Below, in pieces: positions 29,851 to 40,101 of a stretch of 64,000 nt of DNA. Location of the stretch: positions 8,511,501-8,575,500 of the forward strand of contig JAFEKX020000001.1 in the NCBI GenBank assembly GCA_016893485.2, written 5' to 3'. Origin of the DNA: Streptomyces sp. P3 (lineage in GTDB: Bacteria > Actinomycetota > Actinomycetes > Streptomycetales > Streptomycetaceae). The notes below the pieces were generated by a model. That model saw nothing but the letters and a program-made list of their open reading frames with translations, was not told where the DNA came from and ran no database searches. Within the stretch, counting starts at the first letter, position 1. Every line of letters starts with the position of its first letter. The position numbers were made by a program, and so were the translations under genes.

Positions 29851-30842
29851 ATGACCAGCACAGGCACGGAGGCGTCAGCCGCCGGCTGGGACGAAACGCG
29901 GCTCGCGGAGCAGTTCGATGCCACGATCGCGAAGGACCAGCGGATCGAGCCCCGCGACTGGATGCCCGACGGCTATCGCAAGACCCTGATCCGCCAGATC
30001 GCGCAGCACGCGCACTCGGAGATCATCGGGATGCAGCCGGAGGGTGACTGGATCACCCGCGCGCCCTCCCTGCGCCGCAAGGCGATCCTCTTCGCGAAGG
30101 TGCAGGACGAGGCCGGACACGGACTGTATCTGTACTCGGCCGCCGAGACCCTGGGCGCGGACCGCGCGGAGCTGACCGACGCGCTGATCGAGGGCCGCCA
30201 GAAGTACTCGTCGATCTTCAACTACCCGACGCCGACCTTCGCCGACGTCGGCGTGATCGGCTGGTTCGTGGACGGCGCGGCGATCTGCAACCAGGTGCCG
30301 CTGTGCCGCTGCTCGTACGGGCCGTACGCGCGGGCCATGGTGCGCGTGTGCAAGGAGGAGTCCTTCCACCAGCGCCAGGGCTACGAGCTGCTGCTCACGA
30401 TGATGCGCGGCACGGAGGGCCAGCGGGCCATGGTCCAGGACGCGGTGGACCGTTGGTGGTGGCCGTCGCTGATGATGTTCGGCCCGCCCGACGACGACTC
30501 GCCCAACTCGGCGCGCTCCATGGCCTGGAAGATCAAGCGGCACAGCAACGACGAACTGCGCCAGCGCTTCGTCGACATGACCGTCCCCAGGCCGAGAAGC
30601 TCGGAGTCACCCTGCCCGACCCGGAGTTGAGGTGGAACGAGGAGCGCGGTCACCACGACTTCGGCACCCCCGACTGGTCCGAGTTGCAGCGCGTGATCAG
30701 CGGCGACGGACCGCGCAACGCCGAGCGGGTCTCCCGCCGCCGGGCCGCCCACGAGGAGGGCGCCTGGGTCAGGGAGGCGGCCACCGCCCACGCGGCCAAG
30801 CAGGCCGCCCGTACACAGAAGACCGAAGGAGCGGCGGCATGA
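29851..30842 (+). CDS. paaA: Phenylacetyl-CoA epoxidase catalytic subunit (frameshifted)
   Basis: Di-iron monooxygenase subunit that epoxidises the aromatic ring of phenylacetyl-CoA together with PaaB, C and E. About 330 residues: the diiron ligands lie in HAHSEIIGMQPEGDW, FAKVQDEAGHGLYLY (ExxH) and VRVCKEESFHQRQGYE (second ExxH), with DRWWWPSLMMFGPPD near the end. Restoring one C in the run near 30588 joins VDMTVP to QAEKLGVTLPDPELR. ATG 29851 is preceded by the operator. Stop overlaps paaB (ATGA). Confidence 0.95.
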
Positions 30843-31122
30843 CGCAGGACTGGCCCCTGTACGAGGTGTTCGTCCGCGGCAAGCGCGGCCTGAACCACGT
30901 CCACGTCGGCTCGCTGCACGCCGCCGACGACGCCATGGCCCTCACCCACGCCCGCGACCTCTACACGCGGCGCAACGAGGGCGTGTCGATCTGGGTCGTG
31001 CGCTCCGAGCACATCGCCGCCTCGACCCGCGACGAGAAGGACCCCTTCTTCGCGCCGAGCGCCGACAAGGTCTACCGCCACCCCACGTTCTACGACATCC
31101 CCGACGACGTCCCCACATCTAG
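30839..31122 (+). CDS. paaB: Phenylacetyl-CoA epoxidase subunit PaaB (frameshifted at the last codons)
   Basis: Small structural subunit bridging PaaAC heterodimers. About 94 residues: WPLYEVFVRGKRGLNHVHVGSLHAADDAMALTHA split over the first third, then RNEGVSIWVVRS and VYRHPTFYDIPDDVP. As printed the frame runs on to 31135, but restoring one C in the CCCC run at 31111-31114 gives DVPHI and TAG at 31120-31122, which also frees AGGAG at 31121-31125 as the ribosome binding site of paaC. I take 31122 as the true end. Confidence 0.92.
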
Positions 31123-31131
31123 GAGCAGGGA

Positions 31132-31968
31132 ATGAGTGACGACCACGTCTATCTGTCCCTGGCCGAGGGGCACGACGACAGCGACGCCCGCTGGGCGTTC
31201 GGCACCGGCTTCGAGGACCCGCTGTACGGCGTCGACCAGACCGTCCCGGACGGGACCGACGCCGCCCAACTGGCCGCGTTCTGCCTGGCACTCGGCGACG
31301 ACGCCCTCGTCAGCGCCCAGCGGCTCGCCCAATGGTGCACGGCCGCACCGGAGTTGGAGGAGGAGGTGGCCCTCGCCAACATCGGGCTCGACCTCCTCGG
31401 CCAGACCCGCCTGCTCTACGCGCGCGCCGGCCAGGTCGACGGCACCGGACGCGACGAGGACGCCTACGCCTACTTCCGCGACGCCGACGCCTTCCGCAAC
31501 GTACGGCTGGCCGAACTCCCCAACGGGGACTTCGCGTTCTCCATCACGCGGCTCCTGGTGCTGTCCTCCTGGCGGCTCGCCCTCTTCGAGCGGCTCGCCG
31601 TCACCGCCTCGGACCCGGTGCTCGCCGCCATCGCCGCCAAGGGCGTCAAGGAGCTTGCGTACCACCGCCAGTACGCGGCCGAGTGGGCCGTCCGACTGGG
31701 CGACGGCACCGAGGAGTCGCGGCGCCGGATGCGGGACGCGCTGACCGCCGTGGCCCCGTACGTCGACGAACTCTTCGCGGACGACGCAGAGTTGAGGACC
31801 GATGTCCTGGCCGTGCTCCGCCAGGTCACCGACACCGCCGGGCTCGACCTCCCCGAAGCGGCACCGGTCCCCGGACACGGCCGCGACGGTGACCACACCG
31901 ACCACCTCGCCCCGCTGCTGGCCGAACTCCAGAGCGTGGCCCGCGCCCACCCGGAGGCGACATGGTGA
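31132..31968 (+). CDS. paaC: Phenylacetyl-CoA epoxidase subunit PaaC
   Basis: Intact 278-residue subunit structurally related to PaaA that forms the PaaAC core. Recognisable stretches are LALGDDALVSAQRLAQWC, EEEVALANIGLDLLGQTRLLY, FAFSITRLLVLSSWRLALFE and VKELAYHRQYAAEWAVRLGDG. It has an AGGAG site 7 bp upstream and overlaps paaD by 7 bp. Confidence 0.95.
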   Translation: MSDDHVYLSLAEGHDDSDARWAFGTGFEDPLYGVDQTVPDGTDAAQLAAFCLALGDDALVSAQRLAQWCTAAPELEEEVALANIGLDLLGQTRLLYARAGQVDGTGRDEDAYAYFRDADAFRNVRLAELPNGDFAFSITRLLVLSSWRLALFERLAVTASDPVLAAIAAKGVKELAYHRQYAAEWAVRLGDGTEESRRRMRDALTAVAPYVDELFADDAELRTDVLAVLRQVTDTAGLDLPEAAPVPGHGRDGDHTDHLAPLLAELQSVARAHPEATW

Positions 31969-32465
31969 CCACCCTGATCGACTCACGGCGCGCCTGGAAC
32001 ATCGCCGCACAGGTCCCGGACCCCGAGATGCCCATGCTCACCCTCGCCGACCTCGGGTGCTGCGCGGGGTCGAGATCGACGCGGACGGCAGCGTCGTCGC
32101 GAGCCTGACACCCACCTACTCCGGCTGCCCCGCCATGGCCGAGATGCGCGCCGAAGTGGCGTCCAGGCTGCGGGATGCGGGGTTCGCCAAGGTGGAGATC
32201 CGGACCGTGCTCGACCCTCCGTGGAGCACCGACTGGATCACCCCGAAGGCCGCCGCAGCCTTGCCGAGCACGGCATCGCCCCGCCCGGCGCGGCCCCCGA
32301 GGCCCGGTCAAGCTCACGCTGTCACCGACCCGCCGTACGGTTGCCTGCCCGCGCTGCGGCTCGGCCGACACCGAGGAGACCTCGCGCTTCGCCGCGACCT
32401 CCTGCAAAGCCCTGTGGCGGTGCCGCGCCTGCCGCGAGCCGTTCGAGTACGTCAAGGAGATCTGA
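31962..32465 (+). CDS. paaD: Phenylacetate degradation iron-sulfur maturation protein PaaD (frameshifted)
   Basis: MIP18/DUF59-type protein needed to assemble the epoxidase. About 168 residues: AWNIAAQVPDPEMPMLTLADLG, then VLRGVEIDADGSVVASLTPT and YSGCPAMAEMRAEV (the conserved SGCP Cys), then TVLDPPWSTDWIT, and a C-terminal zinc-ribbon CPRCGSADTEETSRF...WRCRACREPFEYVKEI. Three one-base losses near 32056 (G run), 32247 and 32298 (C runs) split it. Its TGA stop overlaps the ATG of the next small ORF as TGATG. Confidence 0.9.
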
Positions 32466-32560
32466 TGGCGAGCCCCCGACGCCCGCTCGCGGACAGCCCC
32501 CAACACCCGCTCGCGGTGAGTGCCCAACTCCCGCCCGTGGAAAGGACGGTGGACCAGTGA
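32465..32560 (+). CDS. 31-codon ORF coupled between paaD and paaE
   Basis: A small open frame that starts in the TGATG overlapping the paaD stop and ends in GTGA overlapping the paaE start, so ribosomes could pass through all three. It encodes three degenerate 8-residue repeats (SPRRPLAD, SPQHPLAV, SAQLPPVE) from three 24-bp DNA repeats at 32471-32494, 32495-32518 and 32519-32542. It is too short and biased to assign; it may be a translated linker generated by repeat expansion, or a coupling device that sets paaE expression. Confidence 0.45.
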   Translation: MASPRRPLADSPQHPLAVSAQLPPVERTVDQ

Positions 32561-33659
32561 CCGCCCCGGCCCCACCACCCCCGCCCGCCCGGCGCCGCCG
32601 CCCGGCCTTCCACGCCCTGCGGGTCGCCACCGTCGAGCCACTCTGCGAGGACGCCGCCGCCATCGGCTTCGACATCCCCGAGCACCTCGCCGAGGAGTTC
32701 GCCTACCGGCCCGGCCAGTCGCTCACCCTCCGCCGCGAGGTCGAGGGGCCGCGACGAGCGCCGCTCGTACTCCATCTGCTCCCCGGCCGGCGCGCACCCG
32801 CGCATCGGCGTACGGGTCGTCCCCGGCGGCCTGTTCTCCTCCTGGCTGGTCAACGACGTACGGCCCGGAGACACCGTCGAGGTGATGGCCCCCACCGGTG
32901 CCTTCACCCCCGACCTCACCCTCCCCGGCCACCACGTCCTGATCGCCGCGGGCTCCGGTATCACCCCGATGCTCTCCATCGCGGAATCCGTCCTCGCCGC
33001 AGACACCGGCTCCCGCGTCACGCTCTTCTACGGCAACAGGCGCAGCGCCACCGTGATGTTCGCCGACGAGCTGGCCGACCTGAAGGACCTGTACCCCGGC
33101 CGCTTCCAGCTGGCGCACATCCTGTCCCCGCGAACCGCGCGAGGCCGAGATCCTCTCCGGCCGCCTCGACGCCGACCGGCTCGGCGCGCTCGTGGACGCC
33201 CTCGTCGACGTGGACACCGCCGACCACTGGTGGCTCTGCGGCCCGCACGGCATGGTCCGCGACGCCCAACAGGTCCTCACCGGCCTCGGCGTCCCCACCG
33301 ACCGCGTCCACCAGGAGCTGTTCTACGCCGACGATGAGCCCGTCCGGCCGAACCGTCACGTCGACAAGGCCTACGACGGACCGGTCAGCCAGGTCACCGT
33401 CACCCTCGACGGCCGCACCACCAACTCCGCGCTCCCCAGGGACACTTCAATCCTGGACGGCGCCCAGAAGACCCGCCCGGACCTGCCCTTCGCCTGCAAG
33501 GGCGGCGTCTGCGGCACGTGCCGCGCGCTGGTCACCGAGGGCACCGCGGACATGCGGCGCAACTACGCCCTCGAACCCGCCGAGGTCGACGCCGGTTACG
33601 TCCTCACCTGCCAGACCTTCCCCGTGTCCGACACCCTCGCCGTCGACTACGACAGCTGA
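32557..33659 (+). CDS. paaE: Phenylacetyl-CoA epoxidase reductase subunit (frameshifted)
   Basis: Ferredoxin-NADP reductase-like subunit supplying electrons to PaaABC. About 366 residues: FAD-binding domain (FAYRPGQSLTLRREVEG, RRSYSICSPAGAHPRIGVR), NAD(P)H-binding domain (HVLIAAGSGITPMLSI, WWLCGPHGMVRDAQQVL) and a plant-type 2Fe-2S ferredoxin domain with CKGGVCGTCRA and a later Cys in LTCQTFP. The two frame changes, near 32745 and 33127, look like one-base gains instead of losses. GTG 32557 starts in GTGA overlap with the small ORF. Confidence 0.93.
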
Positions 33660-33667
33660 GGGCGGCC

Positions 33668-34435
33668 ATGACACTTCACTTCGAGGTCGCCGAGGGGCGT
33701 CGGCACGATCCGCCTCGACCGCCCGCCGATGAACGCGCTGGACGTCGCCACCCAGGACCGCCTCAGGGAACTCGCCGAGGAGGCGACGCGGCGCGAGGAT
33801 GTGCGGGCCGTGGTGGTGTACGGCGGGGGAGAAGGTGTTCGCGGCGGGTGCGGACATCAGGAGATGCAGCGGATGGACCATGCGGCGATGGTCGTGCGGT
33901 CGCGGGCGCTGCAGGAGTCGTTCAGCGCGGTGGCGCGTATCCCGAAGCCGGTGGTTGCCGCTGTTACGGGCTATGCGCTGGGCGGGGGTTGTGAGTTGGC
34001 GTTGTGTGCGGACTTTCGGATCGCCGCGGACAACGCGAAGTTGGGGCAGCCGGAGATTCTGCTCGGGTTGATTCCGGGGCGGGTGGGACGCAGCGGCTGG
34101 CGCGGCTGGTCGGTCCGTCGAAGGCGAAGGATCTGATCTTCACGGGTCGGATGGTCACGGCGGATGAGGCGCTGGCGCTGGGTCTGGTGGACCGGTTGGT
34201 CCCGGCCGCCGATGTGTACACGGAGGCGTTCGCGTGGGCGGCGAAGTTGGCTCAGGGGCCGGCGATCGCGTTGCGTGCGGCGAAGGAGTCGATCGACATC
34301 GGTCTGGAGACGGACATCGAGACCGGGCTCGCGGTCGAACGGAACTGGTTCACGGGGCTGTTCGCGACCGAGGACCGTGAGCGCGGGATGCGGAGCTTCG
34401 TCGAAGAGGGCCCGGGCAAGGCCAAGTTCAGGTGA
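33668..34435 (+). CDS. Enoyl-CoA hydratase/isomerase family protein (several frameshifts)
   Basis: Crotonase-fold protein of about 257 residues at the end of the paaABCDE run, 8 bp after paaE. Fragments in order: MTLHFEVAEG, IRLDRPPMNALDVATQDRL, KVFAAGADI, VTGYALGGGCELALCADFRI, GQPEILLGLIPG, GTQRLARLVGPSKAKDLIF and a complete C-terminal half. The Glu in QPEILLG is typical of active hydratases. The frame changes near 33697, 33825, 33860 and 34083. Role in the pathway (second hydratase or unrelated beta-oxidation) is not resolved. Confidence 0.85.
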
Positions 34436-34448
34436 TGCAGGCGCCATG

Positions 34449-34483
34449 AAGCGCGGGCCGGGAGTGGTTCCCGGCCCGCGCTT
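34449..34483. terminator. Bidirectional terminator after the paa operon
   Basis: Perfect 15-bp stem (34449-34463 with 34469-34483; core GCGGGCCGGGA/TCCCGGCCCGC) and a 5-base loop GTGGT, with AA before and TT after the stem. It lies between the convergent paa operon and the S53 protease gene and can serve both. Confidence 0.9.
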
Positions 34484-34510
34484 CGTTCATCGCTGTTCAG
34501 CTACCGGCGG

Positions 34511-36132
34511 TCAGCCGAGCAGCTTCGCCGCCAGGGTCGCGGCGTTGTACGAGCCCCAGCCGCTGGTGAAGTCCCAGCCGGTGGCGGCGGAGTAGGCGCC
34601 GTTGCTGCCGCTGGTGATGTCGTGGAAGCCGGTGCCGTTCGCCGTGTAGAGCGCGGGGTTGGCGAAGCCGAGGTTGGCCTTGCCGGACGCCGCGGCCTGC
34701 TGGTTGTAGAGCGCGCCGAACGCGGCCCACTCGGGTGCGGCGGCGCTGGTGCCGCCGACCGAGGTCCAGGTGCCCTGCGAGTAGATCGACACGCCGGGGC
34801 TGGGGTTGGCGTGCGCGGAGACGTCCGGGACCTGGCGGTAGCCGCCACCGGCGCTCTTCTGGACCGCGGTCTGCCAGCTCGGGATCTTGAAGACGGAGGA
34901 CTTGCCGCCGCCACCGCCGGACCAGGCGACCTCCTTGCTGAACGCGTTGGAGGAGGTGACGGTCAGCTTGGTGCCGCCGACGCCGGTGACATACGGGTCG
35001 CTCGCCGGGTAGTCGACGGTGGTCGTGCCGTTGCCCGCGTCGTCCGAACCGTCGTCGCCCGAGGCCGCGTAGAAGCCGAGGCCCTCGGCCGCGCCCGCCT
35101 TGAACACGGCGTCCACGGCGTTGATGTTGGAGGTGGTGCGCTGGCTCTCGGAGGCACCCCAGCTGATCGAGGTGGTCGGGATGCCGCTGTCGACGATGGC
35201 CTGGTAGGTGTCGACCTCGCCGGCGTCGGAGTTCGGGCCCTCGAAGACGGTGACGTTCGCCTTCGGCGCGATCGCGTGCAGGACCTCGATGTCCAGTTCG
35301 ACCTCGACCTGACCGTCACCGAGCGCGCCGGAACCGCCGTCGACCTTCGACACGGTCGGAGTGGGGAGCCCAGGCTGTAGTTGGTGTCGTACTTGGTGAT
35401 GTTGGACTGCTGGAACCCGTCGAACTCGAGCAGCGCGATCTTCTGGCCGCTTCCGGTGTACGTGCTGGAGACGTTGTAGCCGCCCTTGAGCTGCGCCGGG
35501 GTGTAGCCGCCGCCGGGGCCGTTGCGCGGGGCGACGGTGTTGGTCGCCTGGTGGTGCAGCTGGGCGCGGTTGTTGAGGCCGGTCACGTCGCTGACCAGGC
35601 CGGCGATGCCGGTCGGCAGGGTGGGCGCGGTCTCGTTGGCGTAGAAGGCGCGGCCCGACTTGGCGTCCTTCCACGTCGACAGCTTGGTGCCGAAGGCCTT
35701 CTCCAACTGGGCCGCGGTGCCGGTGGCGTCGACCAGCAGGTTGCCCGAGTGGACCTTGCCGACGGTGAGACCCTGGGCGCGCAGGTACTCCTTGACCTGC
35801 TTCACCTCGGCGTCCGTCCGACCGAAGCGGGCCGCGAACTGGGCCTTCGTCAGATAGTGGCCGTACGAACTCGACCGCGGATTGCTGACGTCGGCGATGA
35901 AGGTGTCGAGGCCCTTGTTGTTTCTCGGAGTCAGGCTGACGGCCACCGCTATCCGCTTCGAGGCGGAGACGGCGCCGGTGCGGGCCGCGTCGTGGTTCAG
36001 GCCCTTGAGGACATCTCCCGCGATGGCGGCCCGAGTGGTGTGCGGCTGCGCGGCGGCGTAGGCGCTGGGGACGGCTGCGGCGAGCAGTGCCGGTACGGCG
36101 ACCAGGCCGACCAGCTTCAGGCGTGACGTCAC
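34511..36132 (-). CDS. Secreted S53 (sedolisin/kumamolisin-type) serine-carboxyl protease (frameshifted)
   Basis: About 540 residues: signal peptide (LKLVGLVAVPALLAAAVPSAYA), pro-domain (RIAVAVSLTPRNNKGLDTFIADV, SYGHYLTKAQFAARFG), then the mature protease. Sedolisin catalytic elements are Glu/Asp in VEVELDIEVLHAIAP, the oxyanion-hole Asp in FYAASGDDGSDD and the nucleophile in SVGGTSAAAPEWAAF (GGTS instead of the more usual SGTS). One frame change at a C run near 35365 joins YSLGSP to TPTVSKVDGG. It is active at acid pH in characterised relatives. It lies downstream of a LAL regulator on the same strand. Confidence 0.92.
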
Positions 36133-36228
36133 TGAGGTCCTCCGAGGAGTGGGGGTTGCTGTCCCGGAAGCGGAACGGCTTCACCGTAGGAACACCGACC
36201 CCACCCGCATAAGCGGGGAACCCTTGCT

Positions 36229-39209
36229 TCATGTGTTAACTGCGGATGTCACATGAACCGCGGATGACAGGTCAGCGGCGGTTGTCGAGGGTCCGGGAGC
36301 CCTCACCCGCCCCGGCTGACTGACCGTCACCGCCTGTGCCGTGAGCTGCTGTTGGTCGTCGTCGCCGACGCTCACGGTCGCCGCGCCGGACGCGATGACG
36401 GCGACGGCCATCGCGTGGGCGAGCGCGGTGCGGGAGCGGACGCCGACCTTGCGGTAGACCCGCGAGAGGGTGCCCTCGACCGTCTTGACGCTGATGAACA
36501 GCTCGGCTGCCACTTCCCTGTTGGTGGCCCCGCCGCCGACCAGCTCGGCGATCCGGGCCTCCGTGGGCGTGAGTTCGGGATGCCCCTCGCCGTCCCGGTC
36601 ACCGGCCTCCAGCCGTGCCAGCTCGTCCCCTGCCCGCGCCGCCAGCGGAGCCGCCCCGATCCGCGTCGCCGCCTCCAGCGCCTCACCGAGCGCGGTGCGC
36701 GCCGCGTTCCGGTGCCGGGCCCGCCGCTCCACGGCGCCGAGCGCGATCAGGGTGCGCACCAGGTCCACGGGCAACGGAGTTGGCGCAGCCGGTCCACGGC
36801 GGCCCGCAGCCGTACCGCCCCCTCCTTCGCCCGGCCGAGCCCCGCCTCGCGCAGTCCCTCCGCCCGCTCCAGCGCCGCCAGGACGCTGCCGGGCGCGTCG
36901 GCGGACACCCACTTCCGGGCCTCGTCGATCACGGCACCGGCCTCGTCCGTCTCACCCAGCACCACCAGGGCCTCGGCAAGGTCGCTGTACCAGTGCAGCA
37001 GGGGCGGGTCGGCGGCGGACATGGCCGCGCCGAGCTCCTTCACACGGTGCAGTGCCTCGGCCGCGGCAGCTGCGCCACGCGGGTCACCGCCGAGCAACTC
37101 GGCCTGTCCCAGCACCGCCAGCGCCCGCAGCAGGAACAGCCGGTCACCGTCCGCCTCCGACGCCCGCACCGCCTGTTCCGCGAGGTGCCGCGCCTCCTCG
37201 GCGGTCCCGCCCGCGGTCGCCGCGAGCGCCGCCGCGTACAGCGCCGGAGCGGTCTGTACGCCCGTGTCGGCCACCGCGCGGGTGCAGCGGGCGGCGGTGT
37301 CCAGGGCCTCCCGGCAGTGTCCGGCGCGCACTTGGATACGGGTGAGCGCGACGAGGGTCGCCATGACCTCCTCGACCCCGGCGAACTCCCCGATCTCCGC
37401 GAGGAGTTCGGTGACCCGCTCCTGAGCCTCGACGACCCTGTCCGAGTCCAGGGCGAGGATCGCCCGCATCCGGATCAGCCCCAGCTCTCCGGCCCGGCAC
37501 CCGCGCCACCGGTCAGCGCGAGGGCCTCCTCCAACGCGACGTCGGCGGCGACCGGTTCACCGCCCAGTGAGTGCACCCGGGCGAGCGTGGCGAGCGCCCC
37601 GATCCGGGTCTCCGTGTCACCGACCACGGCCGCCTGCCGGGCCGCACGCCGGGCATGCCGGGCCGCGTCCGCCAACTCCCCGCACAACAGGCCCCGTACA
37701 GCGGCCCAGTAGTGCAGCCACGCCTCGGCCTCCGGATCGCCGTCGGCGTCCCGCAGCCCCTCCTCGATCAGCGCATGCGCACCCTTCAACGCCTGCCCGG
37801 CGTTCCGCAGCAGCACCAGCCGCGCCCGCACCCGCTGCCGCGCGGAACCCGACCCGGCGAGCACCGTCTCGGCCGCCTGCCCCGCCTCCTCCAACTGCCC
37901 CGCGTCACACGCGTATTCGGCCGCCGTCAGCAACCGGTCGGCCCGCTCCACCGGACGGTCACCCGAGTGCGCCGGGCCGCGAGGGCGGCCAGCTCGAAGG
38001 CGGTGTCGGGTGCGCCGTCCCGCCGCGCGGACTCGGCCGCCGACATCAGCGTCCGTGCGGTGGTCTCCTCCTCGTACGGGTGGGCGAGCGCCAAGTGCCG
38101 CGCCCGCTCCACCAGTTCCGTGTCCGCGCGAGCCAACAGCGCGTGTGCCTGCCGCCGTTCGTGCTCCGGAGCATCCGCGTAGACGGCGGCCCGGACCAAC
38201 GGATGCCGGAAGCGTACGGTCCCGTCGGCGTCGGCCACCGCGACGCCCAGCCGCTCCGCCTCCGCGAGTTCCGTGGCGGGGTCCTGGAACCCGGCGGCCC
38301 GCAGCAGCGTAAGTGTGGGACGGGCGGCGGCACTTGAGACGAGCAGGGTGCGGCGTGCGGTCTCCGGCAGCGTGCGCACCCGGTCCAGGAGCAGGGCGCG
38401 CAGCCGCCGGGGCACGGGCAGGCTCCGGCCGAGGCCGACGGACGCTCCGTCGCGCGGCGCCCTCCTCCCCAACTCCAGCGCGTACCAGGGATTTCCGGCC
38501 GCCGTGTCCTGCACGGCCCGCACCACCGCCGGTGGCAGTTCGGCATCCAGGAGCCGCGCCACCTCGTCGTCCGCCAGGGGCGGCACGGCCAGTTCGACGG
38601 TGCCGGGCGGGCAGCAGTACGGCCGCTCGGGCTGCTCGCCGTCCGGCACCCGCTCGGCGGCCACCACCCGTACGTCCAGGCCCTCGATGCGCCGTACGAC
38701 GAAGGCGAGCACCTCGGCGGTCGGTTCGTCGAGCCACTGGAGACCGTCGAGGACCAGCAGCACGGGCCCGGCGGCGGTCAGCGCGCGTAGCACGTCGAGA
38801 ACGGCGACGCGGACGGCGAGTTCGCAACGGTCGTCGGCCGGTGTCTCGCCGCGCAACAGGGCCGCCCGCAGGGCCACTTGGGGTTCGGGTGCCAGGGCGT
38901 CCAGGCAGGTTTCCGGTACCCGCGCGAACAGGTCGACGAGACCGGCGTACGGCAACCGGGCGTCCTCCTCGGCGGGGAGCAGTGCAACACCGTGACAGGC
39001 GGCTGGATGTGAGCGGCCGAGGACGCCACGAGAGCGGCCAGCGCAACGGACTTGCCGATCCCGGCGGGACCGTACAAGAGCACGCCGTGACGGCCCGTCA
39101 ACTCGGCCCGGGCGGCGTCGAGCAGCTCACGGCGCCCGGTCAATGACCGTCCATCCACGGCGAGTCCGGAGACGCACCACAACCGCGGCCGCGCGCAGGG
39201 CGGTCGCAT
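36229..39209 (-). CDS. LuxR-family LAL transcriptional regulator (frameshifted)
   Basis: Large ATP-binding regulator of about 990 residues. The N-terminal AAA module has Walker A GPAGIGKSVALAAL and a Walker B region LLVLDGLQWLDEP (the first Asp of the usual DDLQWLD is followed by Gly). A long TPR-like helical middle follows, then a C-terminal LuxR HTH (LTPTEARIAELVGGGATNREVA...SVKTVEGTLSRVYRKVGVRSR). The frame changes near 38955, 37965, 37490 and 36775. The exact N-terminus is uncertain (an in-frame GTG about 50 bp inside is possible). Probably regulates the adjacent protease or itself. Confidence 0.87.
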
Positions 39210-39397
39210 CGGCGGTGGTCGCAGGTCTCCGGAGATCTCGGCATGTGTTCATGACAACCGTTGCTTATTCACCTTGTCAATGACGGTCGTGTGTCGGCAC
39301 GTCTCCGGCGGCGCCTCGCCGTATGCGCAGGCCAAGGTGGCCTGGACCCGGCGACCCGTGTCGCTGATCGATTGGCGCATGATCGTCACTCTCCGGA

Positions 39398-39988
39398 ATG
39401 CCGATCTGGGAGCCCGACGCGATGGTCGACGCCGTCGAGGCCGTGGTCCGGCGCGGCTGGCGGGTCGGCACCCACGCCTACGGCGACCGCGCGGTCCGCA
39501 TCCTCCTGGACGTCTACGAGCAGGTCCTCGCCCGCAACCCCGGCCTGCTCGCCGGCACCCTGGTGATGGAGCGCGGCGGCCTCGCCGGACCCGAACAGCG
39601 CGTCCGCGCCGTCGAGTTGGGCATCCCCGTGACCATTCAGCAGCCCCTGCTGCACGACATCGCCGAGGTGGAGGAGGGGTTCTGGGGCCCGGAGCGCGTC
39701 GCCCGGCTCTTCCCGGCCCGCGGCTGGATCGACCTGGGCGCACAGGTCAGCGCCGGATCCGACTTCCCCGTGGGCCGGTTCGGCGCCATGCGCTCGGTCT
39801 ACGGCATGACCACCCGCCAGACCGTCATCGGCGTCAAAGGCCCCCAACGCGCGATCGGCTACGACGAGGCGCTCACCCTGCACACGGTCAACGCGGCCCG
39901 CCTGTGCGGCGATCAGGACCTGCGCGACACCCTGCGCGACCTGAACCCCGTGCACACGATCGTCGGCGGCCGTCTCGTCACCCGGTAG
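39398..39988 (+). pseudogene. C-terminal fragment of a YtcJ-type amidohydrolase
   Basis: Only the last 196 residues of a metal-dependent amidohydrolase remain: GWRVGTHAYGDRAVRILLD (metal-ligand His), ERGGLAGPEQRVRAVELGIPVTIQQPLLHD, QVSAGSDFPVGRFGAM (conserved Asp) and LTLHTVNAARLCGDQDLRDTL. Full-length relatives have about 350 further residues carrying the HxH metal site. Upstream DNA (39210-39397) has no matching frame and abuts the divergent LAL start, so the 5' part is gone. Non-functional as read. Confidence 0.8.
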
Positions 39989-40000
39989 GGACACCGTATG

Positions 40001-40050
40001 ACCGAAACGACTGGAAACAACTGGAAACGAACAGAAACAACCGGAAACAT
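40001..40050. repeat. Five tandem decamers with invariant GAAAC
   Basis: Five consecutive 10-bp units, each NNNGAAACNN in the same phase: ACCGAAACGA, CTGGAAACAA, CTGGAAACGA, ACAGAAACAA, CCGGAAACAT. The period equals one helical turn. They lie between the amidohydrolase fragment and the end of the YceI gene. A short open frame (from ATG 39998) runs through them but has no protein-like continuation. Confidence 0.85.
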
Positions 40051-40101
40051 CAGACTCGTCCCGCATGCAGCGGCACGGCTTCCGGGCGAGCAAACGTTCC
40101 G

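Noticed and set aside
31113..31135. Extended C-terminus of PaaB ending TSRSRE
   Set aside because: Restoring one C gives the family-like end DVPHI and leaves AGGAG free as the paaC ribosome binding site.
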